This document shows, in pieces, positions 35,892 through 42,842 of a stretch of 64,000 nt of DNA (the stretch's first letter is position 1; each line of letters opens with the position of its first letter). The stretch comes from Actinoplanes italicus (GTDB lineage: Bacteria; Actinomycetota; Actinomycetes; Mycobacteriales; Micromonosporaceae). The stretch covers positions 1-64,000 of the forward strand of contig NZ_PVMZ01000009.1 of assembly GCF_003001815.1 (NCBI RefSeq), in the 5' to 3' direction. Below the pieces are notes generated by a model that was not told the origin of the DNA, ran no database searches, and was given only the letters and a program-made list of their open reading frames with translations. The position numbers and the translations under genes are program-made.

Positions 35892-36782
35892 TCAGCCCGG
35901 TTGCTCGGCCAGGAAGTCGGCGAAGGACCGGCGTGGGGCCCAGCCCCGCCCTCTGGCCCGGCCGATGTCCAGGACGACCGGACTGGTGAGCTGCTCCACG
36001 GCGTACCGGGTCAGCAGCGCCGGACGCCGCGTGACCCGCGAAGCCGCCGTGAGAATCGTCGCGGCCGCGTCGACCAGCGGAATCGGCAGATGCATGACCG
36101 GTGCCCCACAGACTGCCTCGATCATCTCGTCCCGCCGGTAGGCATCCGCGTCCGCGATGTTGTAGATGCCCGCCGGCCAGTCCACCGCGGCCAGGCAGGC
36201 GTCCGCAAGGTTCTCCACCGCCGTGAGACTGAGTGATATGTCCGGCCCGGGAAGCAGAGCCCGATTGCCGCGGACCACCCGTCGCAGCCTGGGCAGCAGA
36301 TGCGGATCACCCGGTCCGTAGACCGCCCGCGGCCGCAGCACCACCGCTCCCGCGTCGAGCGCGAGCCGCTCACCGGCCGCTTTCGTACGCCCGTAGGCCG
36401 TCATCCCGCCGAGCGGATGGTCCTCACTGATCGGATTCGGACCAGCGGGCGCGTAGACGCTGGCGCTGCTCACCCACACCACCGGACGGCCGCCGGCGGC
36501 CGCGATCAGCCGAGCCGTGCCGTCCACGTTGACCGCGCGGAAGGCCGCCTCCGACGCGCGGCCCGGCGGTGGGTCACCTACGGCTGCCGCGAGATGCAGC
36601 ACGACGTCGGTCCCGCTCAGATCCGGCGGTGTCCGGGCAGCGTCCCAGAACCGCTGCTCGCCGACGGGTCCGGGTCTACGGCTCAGGCAGACCACCGTGG
36701 CGCCGCTCCCGGCGGCGGCCCGGGCCACCACGCTCCCGCAGAATCCGCTGGCCCCGGTCACGGCGATACGGAGCGGCGGCAT
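35892..36782 (-). CDS. NAD-dependent epimerase/dehydratase (extended SDR), OleD-like position
   Basis: 296 residues; Rossmann motif TGASGFCGS at about 9-17, catalytic triad SSASVYAP and YGRTK. No transmembrane segment. Extended SDRs of this type reduce or epimerise ketones on sugars or on acyl chains; the ole pathway's OleD is one example that reduces a beta-ketoacid. It runs in the same direction as the KAS-ligase-P450 cluster at 37.5-42.8 kb but is separated by about 780 bp of repeats, so co-transcription is possible but not shown. Substrate unknown. Confidence 0.85.
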   Translation of the reverse strand: MPPLRIAVTGASGFCGSVVARAAAGSGATVVCLSRRPGPVGEQRFWDAARTPPDLSGTDVVLHLAAAVGDPPPGRASEAAFRAVNVDGTARLIAAAGGRPVVWVSSASVYAPAGPNPISEDHPLGGMTAYGRTKAAGERLALDAGAVVLRPRAVYGPGDPHLLPRLRRVVRGNRALLPGPDISLSLTAVENLADACLAAVDWPAGIYNIADADAYRRDEMIEAVCGAPVMHLPIPLVDAAATILTAASRVTRRPALLTRYAVEQLTSPVVLDIGRARGRGWAPRRSFADFLAEQPG

Positions 36783-36872
36783 CGCGCGATCCTCTCATTC
36801 CCGGCCGTCCCGTGGCACGGCGATCTCGTCCGGTTGCGCCGCCGTGGCAGCCGGAAACGCACACGATCTGCC

Positions 36873-37210
36873 GCGAGGCGGGCGTCCCGGGCAGATGTCG
36901 TCGCGAGGCGGGCGTCGCCGGAAGGCAAATGTCGCCTTGAGGCGGGCGCCGCCGGAAGGCAAATGTCACCTTGAGGTGGGCGTCGCCGAGAGGCCGCCGT
37001 GAGACGGGGTGCCGCCGGGAGGCGAACGTCGCCGTGAGACGAGCGTTGCTAGTGAGGCGGGCGCAGCCGGAAGGCAAATGTCGCCTTGAGGCGGGCGTCG
37101 CCGAGAGGCCGCCGTGAGACGGGTGCCGGGAGGCGAACGTCGCCGTGAGACGAGCGTTGCTAGCGAGGCGGGCGTCGTCGGAAGGCAAATGTCGCCGCGA
37201 GGCGGGCGCC
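36873..37210. repeat. Composite tandem array: 34-bp units inside a 110-115 bp duplication
   Basis: A subunit containing GGAAGGCAAATGTCGCC and GAGGCGGGCG recurs five times. A larger unit starting at 36939 is repeated at 37054 (115 bp) and ends at 37163; the two differ by a few substitutions and a 5-bp indel. Confidence 0.9.
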
Positions 37211-37217
37211 GATCGGC

Positions 37218-37265
37218 GATCTTGGGATGTTGCGCCATTCGATCAGCCACAACCCGACAAGAATC
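37218..37265 (-). repeat. GATCTTGTG-ended element, copy c
   Basis: 48 bp; on the minus strand it starts GATTCTTGTCGGGTTGTGG and ends CCCAAGATC, with interior GGCGCAAC in the family position. Confidence 0.7.
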
Positions 37266-37306
37266 CGCCGGAAGGCGGACACCCACCGGAACGCTGCCGT
37301 CAGGCA

Positions 37307-37353
37307 GATCTTGTGCGGTGGTGGTCGCTGAGAGGGCGCAATGTCACAAGATC
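37307..37353 (+). repeat. GATCTTGTG-ended element, copy d
   Basis: 47 bp with perfect 9-bp inverted ends GATCTTGTG/CACAAGATC; interior GTGGTCGC and GGCGCAA match the family. Confidence 0.85.
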
Positions 37354-37367
37354 GGCGACGGGCTGCG

Positions 37368-37520
37368 GTGGGTGGTGCTGCGGGTGGTGGCGGTGGCTGT
37401 GGCGGTGGTGGAAGTGGCAGTGGTGGCGGTGGCTGTGGCGGTGGTGGCTGTGGCAGTGGCGGTGGCGGTGGCTGTGGCGGTGGCTGTGGTGGCGGTGGCG
37501 GTGGCGGTGGTGGCTGTGGG
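37368..37520. repeat. GGTGGC-type microsatellite
   Basis: About 150 bp built from GGTGGC, GGCTGT and GGCAGT hexamers with almost no A or C-rich interruption on the plus strand. It lies exactly between elements d and e. Confidence 0.9.
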
Positions 37521-37523
37521 GGA

Positions 37524-37570
37524 GATCTTGTGTGGAAGTGGTTGCTCTGGCGGCGCAACGTCACAAGATC
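37524..37570 (+). repeat. GATCTTGTG-ended element, copy e
   Basis: 47 bp with perfect 9-bp inverted ends; interior GTGGTTGCTC and GGCGCAAC. On the minus strand its terminal CTTGTGA supplies the TGA stop of the P450 reading frame. Confidence 0.85.
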
Positions 37571-38802
37571 TGCGCGGGGGGCGGCGGGCAGTCGCGCCGA
37601 CGGTCCGATCTTGGTGAGTTCGGCCGTCCGGGCGACCACAACCTCACAAGATCGGCGAGAAGGGGCGGGCGGGACGGGCGGGGCGGGCGGGGCGGGCGGT
37701 GCCGGTGGGGCGGGTGGGGCGGGTGGGGCGGTGGAGGGCGGGTGGGGGTGACGGTAAGGAGGGCCCAGCCCGGCAGGGCGCTTCGCCGATCCACCCGCGC
37801 CGACCGCACGACCGGCCGATAGGCGGCCAGCGCCACCAAGGCGTCAGCAAGCTGCAGGCGAGCCAGCCGAGCGCCCGGGCAGGCGTGCGGCCCGGCCCCG
37901 AACACGAGCTGCGCCACCTGGGGCGGAGCGGGTTCCGCGGGTGACGGGTCACGGCGGTGACCGTCGACGGCGTGCCGGGCCACCAGGATGAGCCGGTCGC
38001 CGCGGCGGACCGCCCGCCCGGCGAGGGAACCCGACGCGGCGGCCACCCGCGGAAGCAGCGGTGTCGGTGCCGTGACGCGGAGAAGTTCGCTGGTCAACGC
38101 TTCGAGGTCGGTTTCCGCGTACGCCCAGAGGTCCGCGTCGGCACACCAGGCCGCGGCGCGCGGCAACCCGGCGACCGTCGTGTTGATCGCGGCCACCGCG
38201 AGCATGGCGGCCAGCCCGTCCCCGTCCCCGTCGCCGAGCAGCGAGTTCAGGTGTGCCGCGGCGCGCTGAGCGGCGCGCCGGGCGCCGGGCAGCGGCAGTC
38301 CGGGCAGGTGCTCACGCGCTCCTGCCGAGGCGGCCTCGCGGGCGGCGGCGGCCAGCGTCCGGGCGTCGACGTCGAGTCCGAGGAGCGCGGCCGCGGTGGC
38401 GCCGGAGAGTTCCGCGGCCACGTCGACCAGGTCGACCGGCCGGCCGGCGGCGAGCGGTGCGAGACGACGGTCGAGGACCTCGAGCCAGATCGGCCGGAGC
38501 CGGGTGACGCCGTCCGCGCCGAGCGATTCGGCCAGCCCCCGGCGGGTGCCGCGGTGGGCGTCGCCCTCCTGGTCGAACAGCAGGCCACCGCCGGTCAGCC
38601 GGCCGGCGGCGCCGCCGGTGGTGCCCTCGGCGGTACGGTCCAGCGGCACCCGGGTCAGCCCGTCCACGAACGCAGCCCGCGAGTGGGCCAGAACGGTCCC
38701 GCCGACCCGGAACGCCGGACGGCGACGGGTGGCCGCGAGCAGGGCGAACAGCACCGGGTGGCTGCGCAGATAGACCCGCCGGTCGCGACGGCGTGCCCTC
38801 AT
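37561..38802 (-). CDS. Cytochrome P450 with repeat-derived C-terminal tail
   Basis: 413 residues. Heme-binding motif FGAGPHACPGARLARL with Cys308; ExxR at Glu239-Arg242 (ELLR). The I-helix region reads LAVAAINTTVAG instead of the usual AGxDTT/AGxET, so oxygen activation may be atypical. The natural fold ends near residue 351 (GWALLTVTP); the remaining 60 residues are Pro/Arg/His-rich and translate a G-rich tract and repeat element f, with the stop inside element e. The ATG overlaps the upstream glycosyltransferase stop as ATGA, so it belongs to the biosynthetic operon. It would oxidise an intermediate; the redox partner is not encoded nearby. Confidence 0.85.
   Translation of the reverse strand: MRARRRDRRVYLRSHPVLFALLAATRRRPAFRVGGTVLAHSRAAFVDGLTRVPLDRTAEGTTGGAAGRLTGGGLLFDQEGDAHRGTRRGLAESLGADGVTRLRPIWLEVLDRRLAPLAAGRPVDLVDVAAELSGATAAALLGLDVDARTLAAAAREAASAGAREHLPGLPLPGARRAAQRAAAHLNSLLGDGDGDGLAAMLAVAAINTTVAGLPRAAAWCADADLWAYAETDLEALTSELLRVTAPTPLLPRVAAASGSLAGRAVRRGDRLILVARHAVDGHRRDPSPAEPAPPQVAQLVFGAGPHACPGARLARLQLADALVALAAYRPVVRSARVDRRSALPGWALLTVTPTRPPPPHPPHPPHRHRPPRPPRPSRPPLLADLVRLWSPGRPNSPRSDRRRDCPPPPAQIL
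37607..37653 (-). repeat. GATCTTGTG-ended element, copy f (inside the P450 frame)
   Basis: 47 bp; on the minus strand it starts GATCTTGTGAGGTTGTGG and ends CACCAAGATC. It lies within the C-terminal extension of the P450 reading frame. Confidence 0.85.
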
Positions 38803-39551
38803 CGGACGTGGACCTGGAGCGAGGTGGGCGGACGCCAGCGACGGTCCCAGTACCAGAGCAGGGTGCGCCGGGCGCCCCACGCACGCAGCCGGCGCAGGCT
38901 GGCCTCGACGACCAGGTCCTCGGCGCGGGCGATCCGGTCGGTCTCGCGGCGGGCCCGGTTGAGCAGCGTGACGTCCTCGGATCCGTCCTCGAGGGCCTCC
39001 CGCGCGGTGCCGCCGCATCGCTGGTACAGGTCGGCTGTCAGGGCCAGGTTGTGCCCGTGGACCAGCACGTACGGGGTCCGGAACTCGGGTGTGCGATGCG
39101 ATTTCCGGTAGCGGCCGTACAGTGCGGCGAGCCGGACGGCGGCGGGGAAGACGTGGCGTTCGGCCCAGCTCGGGCGCTCGTCCCGGCGCGGCACACTGCG
39201 GCCACAGACGAGTTCGAAACCGTTTCCGATGTACGTCCGAAGCGTCGCCACCCAGTCGGGCGCCGGCAGGCAGTCGGCGTCGGTACGGGCGAGCAGTGTG
39301 GCCCCGGTCGCGATGGCGTGCCGGAACCCGGTGTCGGCCGCGGTACCGGCTCCCGGCTCGTCCTCGGTGACGATCTCGACCGGGAACGGCGCTGTGGCCG
39401 CGAACCGGCGGACGACCCCGGCCGTGTCGTCGGTGGACGCGTTGTCGACGACGACCAGCCGGAACCCGTGATCGGTCTGCCGCGCGAGCGCCTCCAGGGT
39501 GGCCCCGATCGACGCCGCCTCGTTGTAGGCGGGCACGACGACAGCGATCAC
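38799..39551 (-). CDS. GT2-family glycosyltransferase B
   Basis: 250 residues from a GTG start that overlaps the ligase stop as GTGA. GT-A motifs: VVVPAYNEAASIGATL, VVDNASTDDT and the DxD-type RTDADCLP. A C-terminal region (HGHNLALTADLYQRCGG, EDVTLLNRARR) follows. No membrane anchor, so it is probably a cytoplasmic or peripheral enzyme moving a sugar from a nucleotide or lipid donor. It is a clear paralogue of the second glycosyltransferase in the same operon (41077-41814), sharing TGFRHAIA-GATLLARTDADCLP. The acceptor is unknown. Confidence 0.87.
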   Translation of the reverse strand: MIAVVVPAYNEAASIGATLEALARQTDHGFRLVVVDNASTDDTAGVVRRFAATAPFPVEIVTEDEPGAGTAADTGFRHAIATGATLLARTDADCLPAPDWVATLRTYIGNGFELVCGRSVPRRDERPSWAERHVFPAAVRLAALYGRYRKSHRTPEFRTPYVLVHGHNLALTADLYQRCGGTAREALEDGSEDVTLLNRARRETDRIARAEDLVVEASLRRLRAWGARRTLLWYWDRRWRPPTSLQVHVR

Positions 39552-41068
39552 GGCTTCCTCTGGTGGGGGATTCCGGAGGGCCGGGGATTGCCGGAGGGGC
39601 GACGGGGGACGCCGGAGGAGCGGCGCGGAATGCCGGACGAGGCCGTGACGAGGGACGCCGCCGCGGCCCGGTCGGGTTTGCGGGAGCGACCGGCGAGCGG
39701 GACCTCGGCGAACACGACCCGGTCGGGGCGGGCCGAGCCCATCCGCTGCAGCGGTTCGCGGAGTGCGGCCTCGACCCGCTGCCGGCTAGCGTCGGGAGTG
39801 GTCTCGATCAGCGCGACGACGTGCTCGTCACCGTCGCCGGCCGGCACCCCGACCAGCACGGCGAGGGAGACGCCGGGCACGTGCAGCGATGGCTCGTACA
39901 GCCCGGGATAGATGTTCTCCGCCTTTCGCAGGATCATGTCCTTGGCGCGCCCGGCCAGGACGACCCGGTCGCCTTCGAGGTGCGCGATGTCGCCGGTGGC
40001 GACCCATTCGTGCGGGTCCGCGCCGAGATAGCGGTCGCACACGCCGGCTCCGGCGAGCAGCAGCTGGCCGGTGTCGTCGAGGCGGCCGCGCACTCCCGGG
40101 AGCAGGCTGCCGACCAGGTCGCCGTCGCCGTCGAAGCCGCTCTTCTCCCGGGATTCGGCGGCCGCGGCCGGGAAGACCTCGGTGAGTGCGTAGACGCCCC
40201 ACGCCTCGTCGGCGCCGGCGGCGCGTACGCGTTGGAGCAGGTGTGCCGAGACCGGCGCGGAACCGCTGTAGACGCGGCCGGTGAACGGCGTCCCGGCGTC
40301 GAGGGCGGTCCGCAGCTGCGGGGGAGTGAGGTAGGTGGCCTGCGGCCGCAGCCCGGTGACCTGCCGGGCGAGCGCACGCGGCCGGCCGGCCGGTGCGGCG
40401 ACCGGGGCGCCGGCGGCCAGCGACGGCACCATCACGAAGAACGTGCCACCGAGCACCGGCACGCCGGGGACCGGCCGGACCAGGTCGGCGACCGCCCGCA
40501 GGCCGGTCGCGAGGCCGGCGCGGGTGTGCACCACGGCGCGCGGGCTGCTGGTCGTCCCCGAGGTGAAGATGATCACCGCGTCGCCGTCGCCGTCGTACGC
40601 CGCCGGCAGCGGCCCCGGCGGCAGCGCCAGGGGGGGTGCGTTGCCGGGCAGGCGCGGGCCGACCGTGGCGGTGGGCCCCAGCGCCGCGAAGTCGGGCAGG
40701 GCGAGCCCGGCCCGGCGGGCCAGCGGCGCCGCCCATCCGGCGACCGCCTGGGCGGCCGCGTCGGCGACGATCAGCGCGGGCCGGGCCAGCGACAACCGGG
40801 CGGTGAGCACGTCCGGGCCCGCGGTCGGGTCGAGCAGGGCGACCCGGACGCCCAGCCGGTACGCGGCGAGCACCATGGCCAGCGCCCGCGGACCGGGGCG
40901 GATGGCCAGGCCGAGGGTGTCCCCGGTGGTCAGGCCACGGGCGTGCAGGGCTGTGGCGTACCGGTCGCGGAGATCGGCGAGATCGCCGCGCGTGATGGTC
41001 CGCCGGCCGCGCAGCAGCGCCGGGGTGTCGTCGCCGGTGCGCAGACCGGAGCTCAGCTCGTCGAGCAA
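39548..41068 (-). CDS. AMP-forming acyl ligase (ANL family), OleC-like position
   Basis: 506 residues from a TTG at 41068 preceded by AGGGGAA; no ATG/GTG lies near. ANL motifs: A3 IIFTSGTTSSPRAVVHT, A5 YALTEVFP, A7 WVATGDIAHLEG, A8 GRAKDMILRKAENIYPG, and the C-terminal catalytic Lys region GRSRKPDRAA. It activates a carboxylate with ATP, for CoA or for carboxylate chemistry such as the beta-lactone synthetase OleC. It sits between two glycosyltransferases and is coupled to both sides. The final 30 residues (SGIPRRSSGVPRRPSGNP) are a short repeat and may be dispensable. Confidence 0.86.
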   Translation of the reverse strand: MLDELSSGLRTGDDTPALLRGRRTITRGDLADLRDRYATALHARGLTTGDTLGLAIRPGPRALAMVLAAYRLGVRVALLDPTAGPDVLTARLSLARPALIVADAAAQAVAGWAAPLARRAGLALPDFAALGPTATVGPRLPGNAPPLALPPGPLPAAYDGDGDAVIIFTSGTTSSPRAVVHTRAGLATGLRAVADLVRPVPGVPVLGGTFFVMVPSLAAGAPVAAPAGRPRALARQVTGLRPQATYLTPPQLRTALDAGTPFTGRVYSGSAPVSAHLLQRVRAAGADEAWGVYALTEVFPAAAAESREKSGFDGDGDLVGSLLPGVRGRLDDTGQLLLAGAGVCDRYLGADPHEWVATGDIAHLEGDRVVLAGRAKDMILRKAENIYPGLYEPSLHVPGVSLAVLVGVPAGDGDEHVVALIETTPDASRQRVEAALREPLQRMGSARPDRVVFAEVPLAGRSRKPDRAAAASLVTASSGIPRRSSGVPRRPSGNPRPSGIPHQRKP

Positions 41069-41076
41069 GGGTTCCC

Positions 41077-41814
41077 CTATCGCGGGTCGGGGGTCAGGGG
41101 CCCGCTGCCACGGTCGAGGTACCAGCGGGCGGTCCGCAGCACCCCGTACGCGCGCAGCCGCCGGGTCGAGTTCTCCACCACCATCGACCGGCTCCGCACG
41201 ATCGATGAGGTCGTCTGCCGTACGCGATTGAGAAAAAGGCGATCGGTCGGGGAGGGCCGCCGCGGCATCCCGCCGCACGCCTCGTACAACCGTGCCGTGA
41301 TCGCCATGTTGTTGCCGGCGTGCATCCGGTAGGGCGCCCGGAATCCGCTGCCGCGATGGGCCGGCCGGATCCGTCCGAAACCCGCCGCGAGTGCCACGAG
41401 CAGCCCGAACACTGCCCGTCCGGCCGGTCCGTGCTCGTCGTGGCGGGCGGTGATCCGGCCGCACACCATGTCGGCGCCGCCGGTCAGCGCCGCGCGGGCC
41501 GCCGCCACCCAGCCGGGCCGGGGCAGACAGTCGGCGTCGGTGCGGGCCAGCAGGGTGGCGCCGGCCGCGATGGCGTGCCGGAACCCGGTGTCGACCGCGC
41601 AGCCGACACCCTTCTCCGGCTCGACGAGCACGTGCATCGGGAACGGCGCGCACGCCCGGAACGCCTCGGCCGCGGTCACCGTCGTGTCGGTCGAGCCGTT
41701 GTCGACGACGAGCAGGGTGAAGTCCGTGTCGGTCTGCGCGGCCAGCGCGTGCAGGGTGGCGCTGATCCGGCTCGCCTCGTTGTAGGCGGGCACGATCACC
41801 CACAGGTCGGTCAC
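41077..41814 (-). CDS. GT2-family glycosyltransferase A
   Basis: 245 residues; the GTG start overlaps the KAS stop as GTGA. Motifs WVIVPAYNEASRISATL, VVDNGSTDTT and LLARTDADCLPRPGW mark the GT-A fold and nucleotide-sugar/metal site. The C-terminal half (YRMHAGNNMAITARLYEACGG) parallels that of glycosyltransferase B, showing duplication within the operon. The ligase ribosome site overlaps its stop codon. The duplication suggests two successive sugar transfers or two acceptors. Confidence 0.87.
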   Translation of the reverse strand: MTDLWVIVPAYNEASRISATLHALAAQTDTDFTLLVVDNGSTDTTVTAAEAFRACAPFPMHVLVEPEKGVGCAVDTGFRHAIAAGATLLARTDADCLPRPGWVAAARAALTGGADMVCGRITARHDEHGPAGRAVFGLLVALAAGFGRIRPAHRGSGFRAPYRMHAGNNMAITARLYEACGGMPRRPSPTDRLFLNRVRQTTSSIVRSRSMVVENSTRRLRAYGVLRTARWYLDRGSGPLTPDPR

Positions 41815-42791
41815 GAGTGCTCCCACACCATGGTCATCATGCTGACGCCGCCCCCGAGGCCGATGAAGAGCACTCGGTCACCGGGCGAGAGATACGGAAA
41901 AGCCCGATGCAGCTGTACGCCCAGAGTGGCGCTCGCCATGTTGCCGAGCGAGGTCACCGTCACCTCGAGACGGTCCTTCGGCACCCCGGTGACCTCGATG
42001 AACCGCTCCAGATACGGCAGGGTCACCTGGTGCACGAGGATCCGCGCGTAATCGGTGAACTCGAACCCGGTCCGGACGCGCACCCGATCCAGGATGCTCG
42101 GCCCGATCGTCTCGAACACGCCGCGCAGCCGGTGCCCGTCCCCGGTGAAGTAGCTGTACTCGTCGCCGCGCGGATGCCGGGACCCGCCGCCCGGGATCCC
42201 GCCGACCGTCCAGTGCTCGGAGTACGTCTCGGTGTCGATGTCGAGGATGCCGCCCCGCTCCACCGGTTCGACGACCACGGCCGCTCCGGCGTCGCCGAAC
42301 GTGTACCCGGCGAACGCCTGCCGCGCCTCGGCCATCCCGGTGACCCGCGGTTTCATCACCCGGCTCGGTGTCTCCCCGGTCACCACCAGCGCCCGCCGTG
42401 CCCGCCCGGCCAGGATCATCGACCGGGCCAGGTCGATCCCGTTGACGAAGCTGTTGCAGGCGTTGGTGACGTCGAGCGCGTGCGCCCGGCTGCCGAGCGA
42501 GTCCTGGAGGATGTGCGCGGTGGCCGGCTCGACCATGTCCCGGCTCGCCGACGCGAACAGCAGCAGGTCCACGTCGCCGGGATCGAGTTCGGCGCTGGTC
42601 AGCGCCGCACGGGCCGCGTGCAGGCCCAGCGTCGACGCGTACTCGTCGGCGGCCGCGATCCGCCGCCGCTCGATGCCGGTGAGACGGGCGAGCAGACCGC
42701 GGGGCAGCTTTCCGATCCGGTCCTGCAGCTCGGTCGTGGTGACCTCGCACTCCGGCAGATGGGTTCCGACCCCGGTGATTCCGACCCGCAC
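41811..42791 (-). CDS. KASIII-fold ketoacyl synthase, OleA/FabH-like
   Basis: 326 residues from a GTG preceded by GGGGGGATA. Catalytic triad present: Cys112 in DVTNACNSFVNG, His254 in ILVHQVTLPY, and Asn284 in SLGNMASATLG. The GIERRRIAAADEYAS block and the FGDAGAAVVVEP motif are family features. FabH-fold enzymes condense an acyl thioester with malonyl-ACP or, as in OleA, two acyl-CoAs head to head. Substrate specificity is not readable. It is first in the six-gene set, transcribed away from the hybrid histidine kinase 50 bp away. Its stop overlaps glycosyltransferase A. Confidence 0.88.
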   Translation of the reverse strand: MRVGITGVGTHLPECEVTTTELQDRIGKLPRGLLARLTGIERRRIAAADEYASTLGLHAARAALTSAELDPGDVDLLLFASASRDMVEPATAHILQDSLGSRAHALDVTNACNSFVNGIDLARSMILAGRARRALVVTGETPSRVMKPRVTGMAEARQAFAGYTFGDAGAAVVVEPVERGGILDIDTETYSEHWTVGGIPGGGSRHPRGDEYSYFTGDGHRLRGVFETIGPSILDRVRVRTGFEFTDYARILVHQVTLPYLERFIEVTGVPKDRLEVTVTSLGNMASATLGVQLHRAFPYLSPGDRVLFIGLGGGVSMMTMVWEHS

Positions 42792-42842
42792 TATCCCCCC
42801 ACACCTATCCCGGCCTCTCAGCATGACGGCCCAGTTTCCGAT

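Larger units (their letters stand above)
36783..37560. other. Repeat-filled gap between epimerase and P450 genes
   Basis: No gene found. In order: a composite tandem array (36873-37210), two GATCTTGTG-ended elements (37218-37265, 37307-37353), a GGTGGC/GGCTGT microsatellite (37368-37520), and a third element (37524-37570) whose end overlaps the P450 stop. ORFs across it on both strands are Gly/Val/Arg-rich artefacts. Confidence 0.7.

Noticed and set aside
36873..37210. CRISPR array
   Set aside because: Units are contiguous, variable and lack unique spacers between constant repeats; no cas genes are present.
39563..41332. Plus-strand 589-codon ORF opposite the AMP ligase gene
   Set aside because: Low-complexity antisense frame; the ligase motifs are on the minus strand.
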